A stretch of DNA of 64,000 nt from Lysobacter terrestris (GTDB lineage: Bacteria > Pseudomonadota > Gammaproteobacteria > Xanthomonadales > Xanthomonadaceae). The number at the start of each line of letters is the position of its first letter. Within the stretch, counting starts at the first letter, position 1. The stretch lies in assembly GCF_014489475.1 (NCBI RefSeq), contig NZ_CP060820.1:3084098-3148097 (forward strand), written 5' to 3'. The notes beneath the pieces were generated by a model. It was not told where the DNA came from. It searched no databases and saw only the letters and a program-made list of their open reading frames with translations. The position numbers were made by a program, and so were the translations under genes. Below, one piece after another: positions 50,801 to 58,151 of the stretch.

Positions 50801-51419
50801 GCGCTTCGGCGACGATTCCGTGCCGACGGTCGGCGTTACCTATTTCGCCGGCACGTTCGTCCGCCACCCGTTGGCGCTGGCCGCGGCCCATGCGGTGCTC
50901 GGGCACCTGCGCAAGGAAGGGCCCAAGCTGCAGGAGCGCCTCAACGCCGATGTCGCGACCATGTGCGATGCGCTCAACCGCATCAGCGCCCGCCTGGGTG
51001 CACCGATCGCGGTGCGGCATTTCGCTTCGATATGGAAGATCGTCTTCCTCGAAGAGCATCCGTTGCAGGACCTGCTGTTCGGGATGATGCGCAGCCGCGG
51101 CGTGCACATCCTCGAGAACTTCCCGTCGTTCCTCACCACCGCGCACGACGCCGCGGACATCGACGCGATCGTCGACGCCTTCGAGGCCTCGGTGCTGGAA
51201 TTGCAGGAAGCCGGATTCCTGCCGAGCCGCGCAACGCCGTCGTCGCGCATGGACAGCGCCCCGCGTCCGGTCGTGATCGATGCAGCGGCGCTGACGGTCA
51301 TGGACGCGCGCCATCCGATCGTGCCGGGGGCGCGCCTGGGCCGCGCACCCGATGGCAGTCCTGCATGGTTCGTCCCGGATCCCGACCGTACCGGCAAGTT
51401 CCTCAAGGTGGGCACATGA
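44853..51419 (+). CDS. Hybrid NRPS-PKS with aminotransferase domain (A-T-KS-AT-T-AMT)
   Basis: This 2188-residue synthetase has six domains. Adenylation (about 20-520) has core YTSGSTGKPKG near 168 and specificity residues DFWNIGMVHK, the known threonine code. Carrier 1 is FFELGGDSM (Ser571). The ketosynthase (about 635-1060) has Cys805, His941 and His981. The acyltransferase (about 1150-1470) has GHSVGE (Ser1246) and a HAFH motif indicating malonyl-CoA. Carrier 2 is MELGLDSL (Ser1576). A PLP aminotransferase of the glutamate-semialdehyde type (about 1690-2130) has NTGSEAV and Lys1957 in TYGKVLGGG. The order resembles the KS-AT-ACP-AMT parts of MycA/ItuA and McyE. The ATG at 44853 follows GAAGGA. 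The stop overlaps the next NRPS gene by 4 bases. Confidence 0.93.
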   Translation: MNQLSDISSSRRPPSDEACITQHIEYQAAMRPDAIAVTCDGTHLSYRELNSRANQLAHRLRALGVGPETLVAIGLERSLEMVVGLLGILKSGGAYLPVDLAYPRDRVQFMFEDARPAALLTSSTQRDALPATDVPTLLLDDWSAFAAEPAHDPEPVASPDNLAYVIYTSGSTGKPKGCQVTHANVARLFTSTHHWYGFGADDVWTFFHSHAFDFSVWEIWGALVYGGRVVVVPYLVSRSPEAFHALLRSERVTVLNQTPSAFRNLIHADLASATPPADLALRHVIFGGEALELQMLRPWFDRHGDEHPRLVNMYGITETTVHVTYRPIGLVELDRNAGSVIGEPIPDLRLFVLDPDLVPVATGEVGEIYVAGAGVSRGYLNRPELTAERFFDWQSPAGENERLYKTGDLARPLEDGDLEYLGRSDHQVKIRGFRIETGEIESVLARHESLRACAVIARTDLGDGDARLVAYVVPVGASPSQAELRAHLAGSLPDYMIPSAFVELDALPLTENGKLDRRALPAPATQRPELASAYEPPMGPLETLLCDAFGALLAIDEVGRNDNFFELGGDSMLATRLLQRVAQARDPGSVIPTALLFRNPTAATLAVSLEGRADAAIDPTRFAAAHRHSETLASEPIAIVAMAGRFPGAADVEAFWQNLCEGRDSITFFAPAELDPGVSERDRNDPAYVPARGIIDGVEQFDAAFFGIGPKEAELMDPQQRIFLELSWECLERAGHVPDASGPVGVFAGMFNASYFQRHVAAHPELVDRVGAFTVMLDNEKDFIATRVAHKLNLTGPAISVHTACSTSLVAICQSIDSLRLGQCDMALAGGITVTCPPRSGYFHQEGTMLSPDGHTRPFDAEAGGTVFSDGGAVVLLKRLSDAIADGNQVFAVIRGGAVNNDGSGKASFTAPSSEGQAAVIAMAHARAQVDPRSISYVETHGTATPVGDPIEIEGLTRAFRRGTQDVGFCRVGSVKSNVGHLVIAAGATGVIKTALALTERRIPATAHFTRPNPAIDFAGSPFVVNATLSDWPTGNEPRRAGVSSFGVGGTNAHVVLEEAPALPASEPAQGPQLLVLSARTPAALARAATRLADHLETNTDNLADVAWTLAIGRKAFAHRIAVAADGIASAIEQLRSAETAAAIARTRPARQSDVVFLFPGQGATYPGMGRELYESEPAFRVAFDDCMEALRGEVDFDLRERMFADEPEAMLPTAVMQPATFAIEYALAQFWMSHGVMPAAMIGHSVGEFVAATIAGTLALKDALRLVARRGALMQAQPAGGMLSVRMPLEQLLARLPAELSLAAENAPGNCVVSGALEAIARFQAQLEADGIACRALRTSHAFHSQMMEPVVAPFRAEVAALTLAAPRIPIVSTATGDWLDAAQATSPDYWAAHLREPVRFAAALGRVADTPARVLLEVGPRATLAALSRQHPDVQKQHLAAIATLADAPSAEATNLRLAAGQLWARGVALDPDMFDRRHARARVRLPTYPFERQRYWVEAGAAVASNVVPHPTLAAVAIDAEQPAAPVEMPVPAGADRLTGLVARLKDVFQETAGFDLADADGTANFMELGLDSLMLTQVSLQLQKAFAVKVSFRQLMGECSSIDSLAAMLDAQMPAEPDRGVQRATGEASVAAAPAQAEPRDPASEEAALAHTHYDVKKAFGAIARIDHSHGHALNEFQRARLDAYMQRYLARTGGSKAHTGAHRGHLADPRVVNGFRPLTKEITYPIVVDRSKGSHLWDVDGNQYVDAINGFGMSLFGWQPDFVLEAVKQQLDRGYELGPQHPLAGEVARQICEFTGHDRAALCNTGSEAVLGALRIARTVTGRETIVLFTGSYHGINDEVIVRGTSRHTAVPAAPGILRNTSEHVLVLDYGTAGSMQAIRERAHEIAAVLVEPVQSRRPDFQPVEFLRELRQLTRDAGAVLIFDEVVTGFRSHPGGVQELFGIRADLCTYGKVLGGGYPIGVIAGQREYMDALDGGDWRFGDDSVPTVGVTYFAGTFVRHPLALAAAHAVLGHLRKEGPKLQERLNADVATMCDALNRISARLGAPIAVRHFASIWKIVFLEEHPLQDLLFGMMRSRGVHILENFPSFLTTAHDAADIDAIVDAFEASVLELQEAGFLPSRATPSSRMDSAPRPVVIDAAALTVMDARHPIVPGARLGRAPDGSPAWFVPDPDRTGKFLKVGT

Positions 51420-54400
51420 ATACCGCAGCACCGATGGGATCGCTGGCATTCGCGCCGGTCGACTACGACCCCTTCGCGGGCGGGGAGCTTGCGCTCGTCG
51501 TGCCGACCACCGAGTCGCAACGCGAAATCTGGCTCGCGGACCAGTTGAGCCGCGAGGCGTCGCTCGCCTACAACCTCTCGGTGTCGCTGCGTTTTACCGG
51601 CGCGTTGGAGGTCGTGGCGTTGCGGCGTGCGCTGCAGGAGCTGGTCGACCGGCATGACGCCCTGCGCGCCTGCGTGGCGCCGGATGGGCAGAGCCTGGCG
51701 ATCCTGCAGCGCTTCGAGCTTCCACTTCCTGTCCAGGATCTGGCTGCTCTCGAGGCGAATCGCCGCGAACGCGCGATCAGCGAACGCCAGCGCGCATCGG
51801 TGGAAACGCCATTCCCGCTCGATGCACCGATGTTCCGCGCCGAACTGCTCCGGCTGGGCGGGAACGACCACCTGTTGCTGCTTTCCGCCCACCACATCGT
51901 CTGCGATGGCTGGTCCTGGTGGGTCGTGGTCCGCGAACTCGGGGCGCTGTACGCGGGTTACACCGCGGCGGGCGCCGAGCCCTTGCCTGTTCCGGCGAGC
52001 TTCGCCGACTACGCGGTTGCCGAACTCGCGCACCAGGCAGATGCGGCGCATCAGGCGGACGGCGCGTACTGGTTGTCGCGCTTCAGCGGCGAGGCGCCGG
52101 TACTCGAACTGCCAACCGATCGGCCACGGCCGGCGCTGCGCAGCTTCTCTTCCGCGCGCGTGGACCACGTCCTCGACGAGGAGCTGTTCGCCGCCCTGCG
52201 CCGGTTGGGCGGGCGGCACGGCACCAGCCTGTTCGCCACGCTGTTGGCCGGCTTCTCGGGCCTGCTCTCGCGCCTGACCGGACAACGCGACGTGGTGGTG
52301 GGGATTCCGGCGGCGGGCCAGCCGGTCGCCGGCAGCGACGATCTCGTCGGGCATTGCGTCAATACGCTGCCGTTGCGCTTCGACATCGAACCGTCGGCGC
52401 CGTTCACCGTCATGCTCGACACGGCACAGGCCACGCTGCTCGACGCCCTGGAACACCAGCGCCATACCTTCGGCAGCCTGCTCAAGCAGCTACGGATACG
52501 CCGCGATCCCGCGCGCATGCCGCTGGTCAGCGTGCTGTTCAACCTCGATCAGGCACTAGACCACCAGGGCACGGCATTCCCCGGGCTGGCGATGGAGTTC
52601 GACAGCAATCCGCGCAGCTTCGAGACCTTCGAGCTGTTCGTGAATGCGGTCCAGGTGAAAGGCCAGCTGCGCCTGGAATGCCAGTACAACACCGACCTGT
52701 TCGATGCAGCCACCGTGCGTCGCTGGCTGCGCAGCTACGAGACCCTGCTGCGCGCCGTCGTCACGCGCGAAGCCGCGGCGTTCGCGAGCCTGCCGCTGGT
52801 CGATGCGACGGCACGCGCGGAACTCGATGCGCTGCAGCCGGCCCACACGCCCTACGACCACGCCTGCCGGATGCATGAACACTTCGAGCGCACCTGCGAC
52901 CGCGTGCCCGATTGCATCGCCGTACGCGCGGGCGCGCTCGCCTTGAGCTATGCCGAACTGGACGCGCGTGCCAATCGTGTCGCCCATGTATTGCGCGGGC
53001 ACGGCGTCCGCCGGGGCGCGCTGGTCGGGCTTGCGCTGGATCGCGGTGTCGACATGCTCGCGGCGCTGCTGGGAATCCTCAAGGCGGGGGCGGGTTACGT
53101 GCCGCTGGATCCGCAGTTTCCCGCGGACCGGCTGACCTACATGGCCGCCGACGCCGGCCTGGCCATGCTGGTGACCACGAGCGAGTACGCGTCGCGCTTC
53201 GACCTGCGCGGCCGGCCGATGCTGCTGGTCGACGCGCACGCCGCGCAACTGGAAGCGGCGCCCAAGACGCGCGTCGCGGCGGATGCCGCCGCGGCGCAGC
53301 CGGAAGACCCGGCCTACGTGATCTATACCTCCGGTTCCACCGGCCGTCCGAAGGGCGTGGTCGTGCCGCATCGCGCGGTGGCGAATTTCCTCGCCAGCAT
53401 GCAGCGCGAACCGGGACTGACCGAGCACGATCGCCTGCTCGCCATCACCACGCTGTCATTCGACATCGCGGTGCTTGAGCTGATGCTGCCGTTGTCGGTG
53501 GGCGCGCAGGTGGTGATCGCTGATCGCGAAGCCGCCGGTGATGGCCGCGCCTTGCTGGCGCTGCTCGAAGACACGCGTGCAACCGTAATGCAGGGCACGC
53601 CGTCCAGCTGGCGCATGCTGCTCGAGGCCGGCTGGAGCGGCGCCACCGGCTTCAAGGCACTGTGCGGCGGCGAACCGATGGCGCCCGACCTGGCCACCTC
53701 GTTGCTGTCGCGCTGCGATTCGCTGTGGAACGTCTACGGCCCGACGGAAACGACCGTGTGGTCGACCTGCGCCCGTATCCTGCCGCGCGGCGAACATGCG
53801 CCCGACATCCACATCGGCAGGCCCATTGCCAACACCAGCATCTGGGTGCTCGATGCGCAGGGCGAGCTGTGCCCGTTCGGCGTGCCCGGCGAAATCTGCA
53901 TCGGCGGCGCCGGTGTCACCAAGGGCTATCTCGACCGGCCGGAACTCACGTCCGAACGCTTCGTCGCGGATCGCTACACCACGTATGCACCCGAGCCCGG
54001 CCGCGCGGCCCTGCTGTACCGCACCGGCGACCGCGGCCGCTGGCGCGCGGACGGCAACCTCGAGCACATGGGGCGGCTGGATCACCAGGTGAAGGTGCGC
54101 GGCTACCGCATCGAACTGGGCGAGATCGAAGCCAATCTCGCGACGCGTCCCGAGATCGCGCGAGCGCTGGTGATCGTGCGCGAGGATCGTGCGAACGACC
54201 AGCGCCTGGTCGCCTACCTCGTCGCGCAACCGGGCGCCTCCATCGATGAGGCCGCGTTGCGCGTGCACCTGCGCGAACTGCTGCCCGCGTACATGCTGCC
54301 GCAGCACTTCGTCGTGCTGGACGAACTGCCGCTGCTGCCGAACGGCAAGATCGACCGCAACGCGCTGCCGTCGCCCGCGCGCGAAACCGGCATTGCCGCG

Positions 54401-54733
54401 CCAGTAGAAGCGGCCGTTGCGGTGAACGTCGATCCGCGGGTGCGCTACCTGTCGCAGGTGTGGACCGAGTTGCTCGGCCTGGCGGCCGGCCCCGACGACA
54501 ACTTCTTCGAACTGGGCGGGCACTCGATGCTGGCCGTGCAGATGGCCACCCGCGTCGAGCGCGATACCGGGCATCGGATCAAGCTGATCCGCCTCGGCGC
54601 GGAAACCCTGGCGCAGGTGGCCGCGGAACTCCCGCTCCCGGCGGACGACGCCGCGAAGGAGGCCCGGTCAGGCGGACGCATCAGCAGCGGGTTGCGACGC
54701 CTGTTTGGATTCGCCGCAGGATCGGCGCCATGA
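51416..54733 (+). CDS. Nonribosomal peptide synthetase module (C-A-T)
   Basis: This 1105-residue single module has a condensation domain (about 20-440) with intact HHIVCDG (His160, Asp164). The adenylation domain (about 470-990) has YTSGSTGRPKG near 637 and specificity residues read as DILQLGVVWK, close to glycine codes such as DILQLGLIWK. The carrier domain is FFELGGHSM (Ser1037), and a basic, Gly-rich tail follows. No thioesterase or reductase domain is present, although this is the last module of the assembly line in the window. The ATG at 51416 overlaps the stop of the hybrid synthetase gene (ATGA). Confidence 0.93.
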   Translation: MNTAAPMGSLAFAPVDYDPFAGGELALVVPTTESQREIWLADQLSREASLAYNLSVSLRFTGALEVVALRRALQELVDRHDALRACVAPDGQSLAILQRFELPLPVQDLAALEANRRERAISERQRASVETPFPLDAPMFRAELLRLGGNDHLLLLSAHHIVCDGWSWWVVVRELGALYAGYTAAGAEPLPVPASFADYAVAELAHQADAAHQADGAYWLSRFSGEAPVLELPTDRPRPALRSFSSARVDHVLDEELFAALRRLGGRHGTSLFATLLAGFSGLLSRLTGQRDVVVGIPAAGQPVAGSDDLVGHCVNTLPLRFDIEPSAPFTVMLDTAQATLLDALEHQRHTFGSLLKQLRIRRDPARMPLVSVLFNLDQALDHQGTAFPGLAMEFDSNPRSFETFELFVNAVQVKGQLRLECQYNTDLFDAATVRRWLRSYETLLRAVVTREAAAFASLPLVDATARAELDALQPAHTPYDHACRMHEHFERTCDRVPDCIAVRAGALALSYAELDARANRVAHVLRGHGVRRGALVGLALDRGVDMLAALLGILKAGAGYVPLDPQFPADRLTYMAADAGLAMLVTTSEYASRFDLRGRPMLLVDAHAAQLEAAPKTRVAADAAAAQPEDPAYVIYTSGSTGRPKGVVVPHRAVANFLASMQREPGLTEHDRLLAITTLSFDIAVLELMLPLSVGAQVVIADREAAGDGRALLALLEDTRATVMQGTPSSWRMLLEAGWSGATGFKALCGGEPMAPDLATSLLSRCDSLWNVYGPTETTVWSTCARILPRGEHAPDIHIGRPIANTSIWVLDAQGELCPFGVPGEICIGGAGVTKGYLDRPELTSERFVADRYTTYAPEPGRAALLYRTGDRGRWRADGNLEHMGRLDHQVKVRGYRIELGEIEANLATRPEIARALVIVREDRANDQRLVAYLVAQPGASIDEAALRVHLRELLPAYMLPQHFVVLDELPLLPNGKIDRNALPSPARETGIAAPVEAAVAVNVDPRVRYLSQVWTELLGLAAGPDDNFFELGGHSMLAVQMATRVERDTGHRIKLIRLGAETLAQVAAELPLPADDAAKEARSGGRISSGLRRLFGFAAGSAP

Positions 54734-54770
54734 CGCGCCGGCCCGTGGCCCCTGCACGGAGGCGATGGTG

Positions 54771-55568
54771 ATGGGCATCGGAGCGTGGGAACCCTTGTGG
54801 GTGGGGCCGCCGTCGCGTCCGCTGTATGCCGCGCTCCATGGTGCGCCCGGCACGACCGGCGTCCTGCTGGTGCCGCCGCTCCTGCACGAATCGCCGCGCA
54901 GCCGACGCTTCATGGTTGAAGTCGCGAGCGAGTTCGCGGGCATGGGAATGCCGTGCATGCGCTTCGACTTCCACGGCACGGGCGATTCCAGTGGCGACGG
55001 CGAAGCGTTGGACTTCGCGTCCATGCAACGCGACCTCGACATCGCGACGGAAGCATTGCGTGGCAAGACCGGCATCACGCGGCTCGTGCTCGTGGCCTGG
55101 CGCGGCAGTGCGCTGGCGCTGCAGGGCTGGGTGGAGCGGGGTGGGGCAGCGGACCTGGTCGTGCTGTGGGAACCCATCCTCGACGGTGAATCGTGGCTGC
55201 GCGAACTGGTTGACGGCGACGCCGGCGAACGGGCGCAACGGCCGCCGCCGCGCGCGGGCATCCCGCGCTTGACCGATCCTGCGGACGGCCAGCTCATGGG
55301 CTTCCAGGCATCGCCGCGATTGCGCGTCGACCTGCAGGGCGCGCGGTTGGGCGAGCGCATGGCGCATGGTCGCGCTCCCGTCTGGGCAGTGGTCCGCGCG
55401 GATGCGCAGGCCTTGCCGCTGGAATGCGCCCGGGTGCTGCCATTGCCGGCGAGTGCGCCCAGCTTCAACGAAGGCGCCGCCATGGATGCCACCTTCTTCC
55501 TGACGCCACCGATGCGCGAACTGGTCGGCGAGTTGGGGCAGGCCATGCGCCGGGAGGCCCTGGCATGA
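54771..55568 (+). CDS. Alpha/beta-hydrolase-like protein, exosortase-associated hydrolase 2 type
   Basis: This 265-residue protein has an alpha/beta-hydrolase-like N-terminal half (VLLVPPLLHESPRSRRFMVE, MRFDFHGTGDSSGDGEALDF) most like the hydrolases annotated in exosortase A polysaccharide loci. The expected nucleophile elbow is replaced by VAWRGSALAL, with no GxSxG, so activity by the usual mechanism is doubtful. The ATG at 54771 has GGAGG 8 bases upstream; the ATG at 54765 is too near it. It lies 37 bases after the NRPS gene and overlaps the next gene by 4 bases. Confidence 0.7.
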   Translation: MGIGAWEPLWVGPPSRPLYAALHGAPGTTGVLLVPPLLHESPRSRRFMVEVASEFAGMGMPCMRFDFHGTGDSSGDGEALDFASMQRDLDIATEALRGKTGITRLVLVAWRGSALALQGWVERGGAADLVVLWEPILDGESWLRELVDGDAGERAQRPPPRAGIPRLTDPADGQLMGFQASPRLRVDLQGARLGERMAHGRAPVWAVVRADAQALPLECARVLPLPASAPSFNEGAAMDATFFLTPPMRELVGELGQAMRREALA

Positions 55569-56407
55569 GCGCCGTGCTGGATCGCACCCCTGCCACCGCG
55601 GCCATGGGCGATGCATTCGTGCGCTTCGGGCCCGGCGGGCAACTGGTCGGCGTGTTGAGCGGCCCGCGCACGGAAGGGCGTCCGGTGCTGCTGCTGCCCA
55701 GTGCCGGCCTGCAACCGCGCTCGGGGCCGTTCCGATTGCACTGGATTCTGGCCCAGCGCCTGGCCGCGGCTGGAATCTGCAGCTTCCGCTACGACGTTCC
55801 GGGCGTGGGCGAGGCGCCGCGCCTGCCGGGCTGTGATGCGACGCAGGCGACGATCGCCGCGATCGAGCAGCTGCAGTCGATGCACGGCGTTCGCACCTTC
55901 GCCATCGGCGGCATCTGCAGCGCCGCCGATACGGGCTGGGACGCCGCGGTCGCCGATCCGCGCATCACCGGGCTGCTGCTGCTCGACGGCCTGTGCTTCC
56001 GCGGCCCGTGGCACCGCTACGCGCGCATCCTCGGACTGCTGCGGCGCCTTCCCAAGGAGTGGCGGCATTTCGCGCGCAAGGCCTCGGGACGCCTGCGCGG
56101 CGATGCCAGCCTCGATTCCAATGCATTCCGCACCTGGCCGACGCAGGCGCAGGCGCGCGAGCAGTTCGCGCAGATGGTGGCGCGCGACATGCGCCTGCTG
56201 TGCATCTTCAGTGGTGGCTATGCGGATCGCTTCCTGCACCCGCGCCAGTTCCGCTGGTCGTTCGGCGCACCGGCGATGGATCCGCGCGTGGCCATGCACT
56301 ACTGGCCGGACTGCGACCACACCTACTTCGGCAAGGGACAACGCGAGCGACTGCTCGCTACCGTGGTGGAGTGGATGCGATCGCTGCCGGAGCGGCCGCT
56401 TCCATGA
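55565..56407 (+). CDS. Alpha/beta-hydrolase-like protein with Cys at the nucleophile position
   Basis: This 280-residue protein has the fold markers VLLLPSAGLQPRSGPFRLHW and FRYDVPGVGEAP. The elbow GGICSAAD has Cys in place of the usual Ser, and a late His is in CDHTYFGKG. It resembles the exosortase A-associated hydrolase 1 type. Acting on thioesters or as an acyl carrier is possible, which would suit a pathway whose synthetase has no thioesterase; that link is inference. The ATG at 55565 overlaps the previous stop, and the stop overlaps the next start (ATGA). Confidence 0.75.
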   Translation: MSAVLDRTPATAAMGDAFVRFGPGGQLVGVLSGPRTEGRPVLLLPSAGLQPRSGPFRLHWILAQRLAAAGICSFRYDVPGVGEAPRLPGCDATQATIAAIEQLQSMHGVRTFAIGGICSAADTGWDAAVADPRITGLLLLDGLCFRGPWHRYARILGLLRRLPKEWRHFARKASGRLRGDASLDSNAFRTWPTQAQAREQFAQMVARDMRLLCIFSGGYADRFLHPRQFRWSFGAPAMDPRVAMHYWPDCDHTYFGKGQRERLLATVVEWMRSLPERPLP

Positions 56408-58140
56408 GTGACGCCAGCACTTCCGCGAAAACGCCGCTGTATTCCGCGCCGGAAGGGCTCGAGCGCCCGTTGCGCGTGGTGCTGGTCGGGCCACCGCGGG
56501 TGCCGGGATGGATCGATGCGTTCGTGCACCTGGTCGAAGGTTACGACTGGATCGAGCTCACCCCGCTGGCGGCGGAGGAAGCGACGCTGCCGCAGGTCGC
56601 CCACGTGCGCGCGGACCTGCGTGCGCTGGTCGCCTTCGAACACCTCGCCTTCGGCGCGAATCGCAGCCTGGCGCGGGTGCCCATGCCCGGCCAGTACGGG
56701 GTGGCCAACGCTGAACCGTTGACTTCGCGCGTCGCCGCACTGCAAGCCGACCTCGTCATCGTCCTCGGGCCCCAGGCCCTCGCCAGAGCATTGGCCGCAC
56801 ATGCGCCCCTGGGCTGCTGGCACGTCGATGCGAGCCTCCTCGACAACCGTCACGCCGGCTTGTCGTTGTTGTCGCCACTGTTGCACCGCGAAATGGCGAC
56901 GCAGATGGCCCTGGTGCTGCATGACTCCGCCGGCAGGCAGAGCGACCTCGCCTCCAGTTGGGGGCGAACCCACGCAACCAGTTTCCTGAAGCAGCGGGAG
57001 GACGCCTTCCGCAAGTTGCCGGCCCTGCTCATCCGCGGCCTGCGCCGCCTGGCCGCGGGATACGTTCCCGCGACTCCGCATGAGGTGGTCACGCTGCAGC
57101 TTCCGTCGCAACCGCCAGTCGGCCTTGGCGCCAGCGTGCAGGCATTGCGCCTGCTCGCGCGCGCGTCGCTGCGGTGGCTCTCCGGCAAGCAGCGCAACCG
57201 GCGCCGGATCGGCTGGTCGCTGGTATTGCGCCTGGGCGGCACGCCGCTGGATCCATCCGCGCCGGCGATCGGCTCGCACGTGCTGCTGCGTGCGGAGAAA
57301 GGCTGGTGGGCGGATCCGTTCGTGATCACCGCGCAGGGGCGCAAGCTCCTGTTCGTCGAGGAGATGGAGGATCCCAAGCGCAACAACGCGAACATCGCTT
57401 GCGTGGAACTCAGCGGCGGCGGCGCATGCAGGCTCGGCGTGGCGCTGGACGAACCCGGCCATCTGTCGTTCCCGCAGGTCTTCGAATGGGAAGGGCAGTG
57501 GTACCTGACGGTGGAGTCCAGCTACGACCGGCGCGTGAGCCTGTACCGGTCCGCGGGATTCCCGCTGCAATGGGAGCGGATGGTCGACCTCGTCACGGGG
57601 CGCGTCTGCGTCGATCCCACGTTGCACCACCACGACGGCCGTTGGTACCTGTTCGCCAACGTGTCGGAGAACGGCAACAGCACCGCCGACGAACTGTTCC
57701 TGTTCGTCGCCGACAAACTTGAAGGACCTTATGTCCCGCATCCGGCCTCGCCGATCGTCTGCGATGTGCGTCGTGCGCGCATGGCAGGCCGTCTGTTCCA
57801 CCATCACGGCAGGTTGATCCGTCCGGCGCAGGATTGCGGTCCCGGTTACGGCAATGCCGTGGTGTTCAACGAAGTACTCGAACTGGGGCCAACTGTTTAC
57901 CGCGAGCGGCAACTCTCGCGACTCGCGCCGTTCCTCGTCCGCCGCGTCGACGGCTGCCATACCTACAACGTCGACGGCGGCGTGGAAGTCCTCGATGTCC
58001 TGGGGCGCCAGCCCAGCAAGGCGCCGCGGTTGCAGGTGTTCGAAGGCGCCCGGCCTGCAACGGCAGGCGACGGACAGCAGACCGCGCGAAGGGAGCCGAT
58101 GGCGCCGCCGCGGGCGTTCCCCGGCATGCCGCCACGGTGA
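56404..58140 (+). CDS. Formyltransferase-like / GINT1-like beta-propeller fusion protein
   Basis: This 578-residue protein has two parts. Residues about 18-230 look like a degenerate formyltransferase-type Rossmann domain (LRVVLVGPPRVPGWIDAFVH; then GCWHVDASLLDNRHAGLS), but I recognise no complete catalytic triad. Residues about 290-550 form a five-bladed propeller like the N-terminal domain of glucosamine inositolphosphorylceramide transferase 1 (WWADPFVITAQGRKLLFVEE, HLSFPQVFEWEGQWYL, and HDGRWYLFANVSENGN). Such proteins occur in polysaccharide loci as putative glycosyl or acyl transferases. Start by ATGA overlap with the preceding gene. The last 40 residues are low-complexity. Confidence 0.72.
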   Translation: MSDASTSAKTPLYSAPEGLERPLRVVLVGPPRVPGWIDAFVHLVEGYDWIELTPLAAEEATLPQVAHVRADLRALVAFEHLAFGANRSLARVPMPGQYGVANAEPLTSRVAALQADLVIVLGPQALARALAAHAPLGCWHVDASLLDNRHAGLSLLSPLLHREMATQMALVLHDSAGRQSDLASSWGRTHATSFLKQREDAFRKLPALLIRGLRRLAAGYVPATPHEVVTLQLPSQPPVGLGASVQALRLLARASLRWLSGKQRNRRRIGWSLVLRLGGTPLDPSAPAIGSHVLLRAEKGWWADPFVITAQGRKLLFVEEMEDPKRNNANIACVELSGGGACRLGVALDEPGHLSFPQVFEWEGQWYLTVESSYDRRVSLYRSAGFPLQWERMVDLVTGRVCVDPTLHHHDGRWYLFANVSENGNSTADELFLFVADKLEGPYVPHPASPIVCDVRRARMAGRLFHHHGRLIRPAQDCGPGYGNAVVFNEVLELGPTVYRERQLSRLAPFLVRRVDGCHTYNVDGGVEVLDVLGRQPSKAPRLQVFEGARPATAGDGQQTARREPMAPPRAFPGMPPR

Positions 58141-58151
58141 CCGATCGCAGC

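Noticed and set aside
44853..54733. Known Lysobacter clusters such as HSAF (polycyclic tetramate) or WAP-8294A2
   Set aside because: HSAF synthase has KS-AT-DH-KR-ACP-C-A-PCP-TE order and an ornithine module; here the order is A-T-KS-AT-T-AMT / C-A-T with no KR, DH or TE, and the A-domain codes differ. WAP-type synthetases are far larger.
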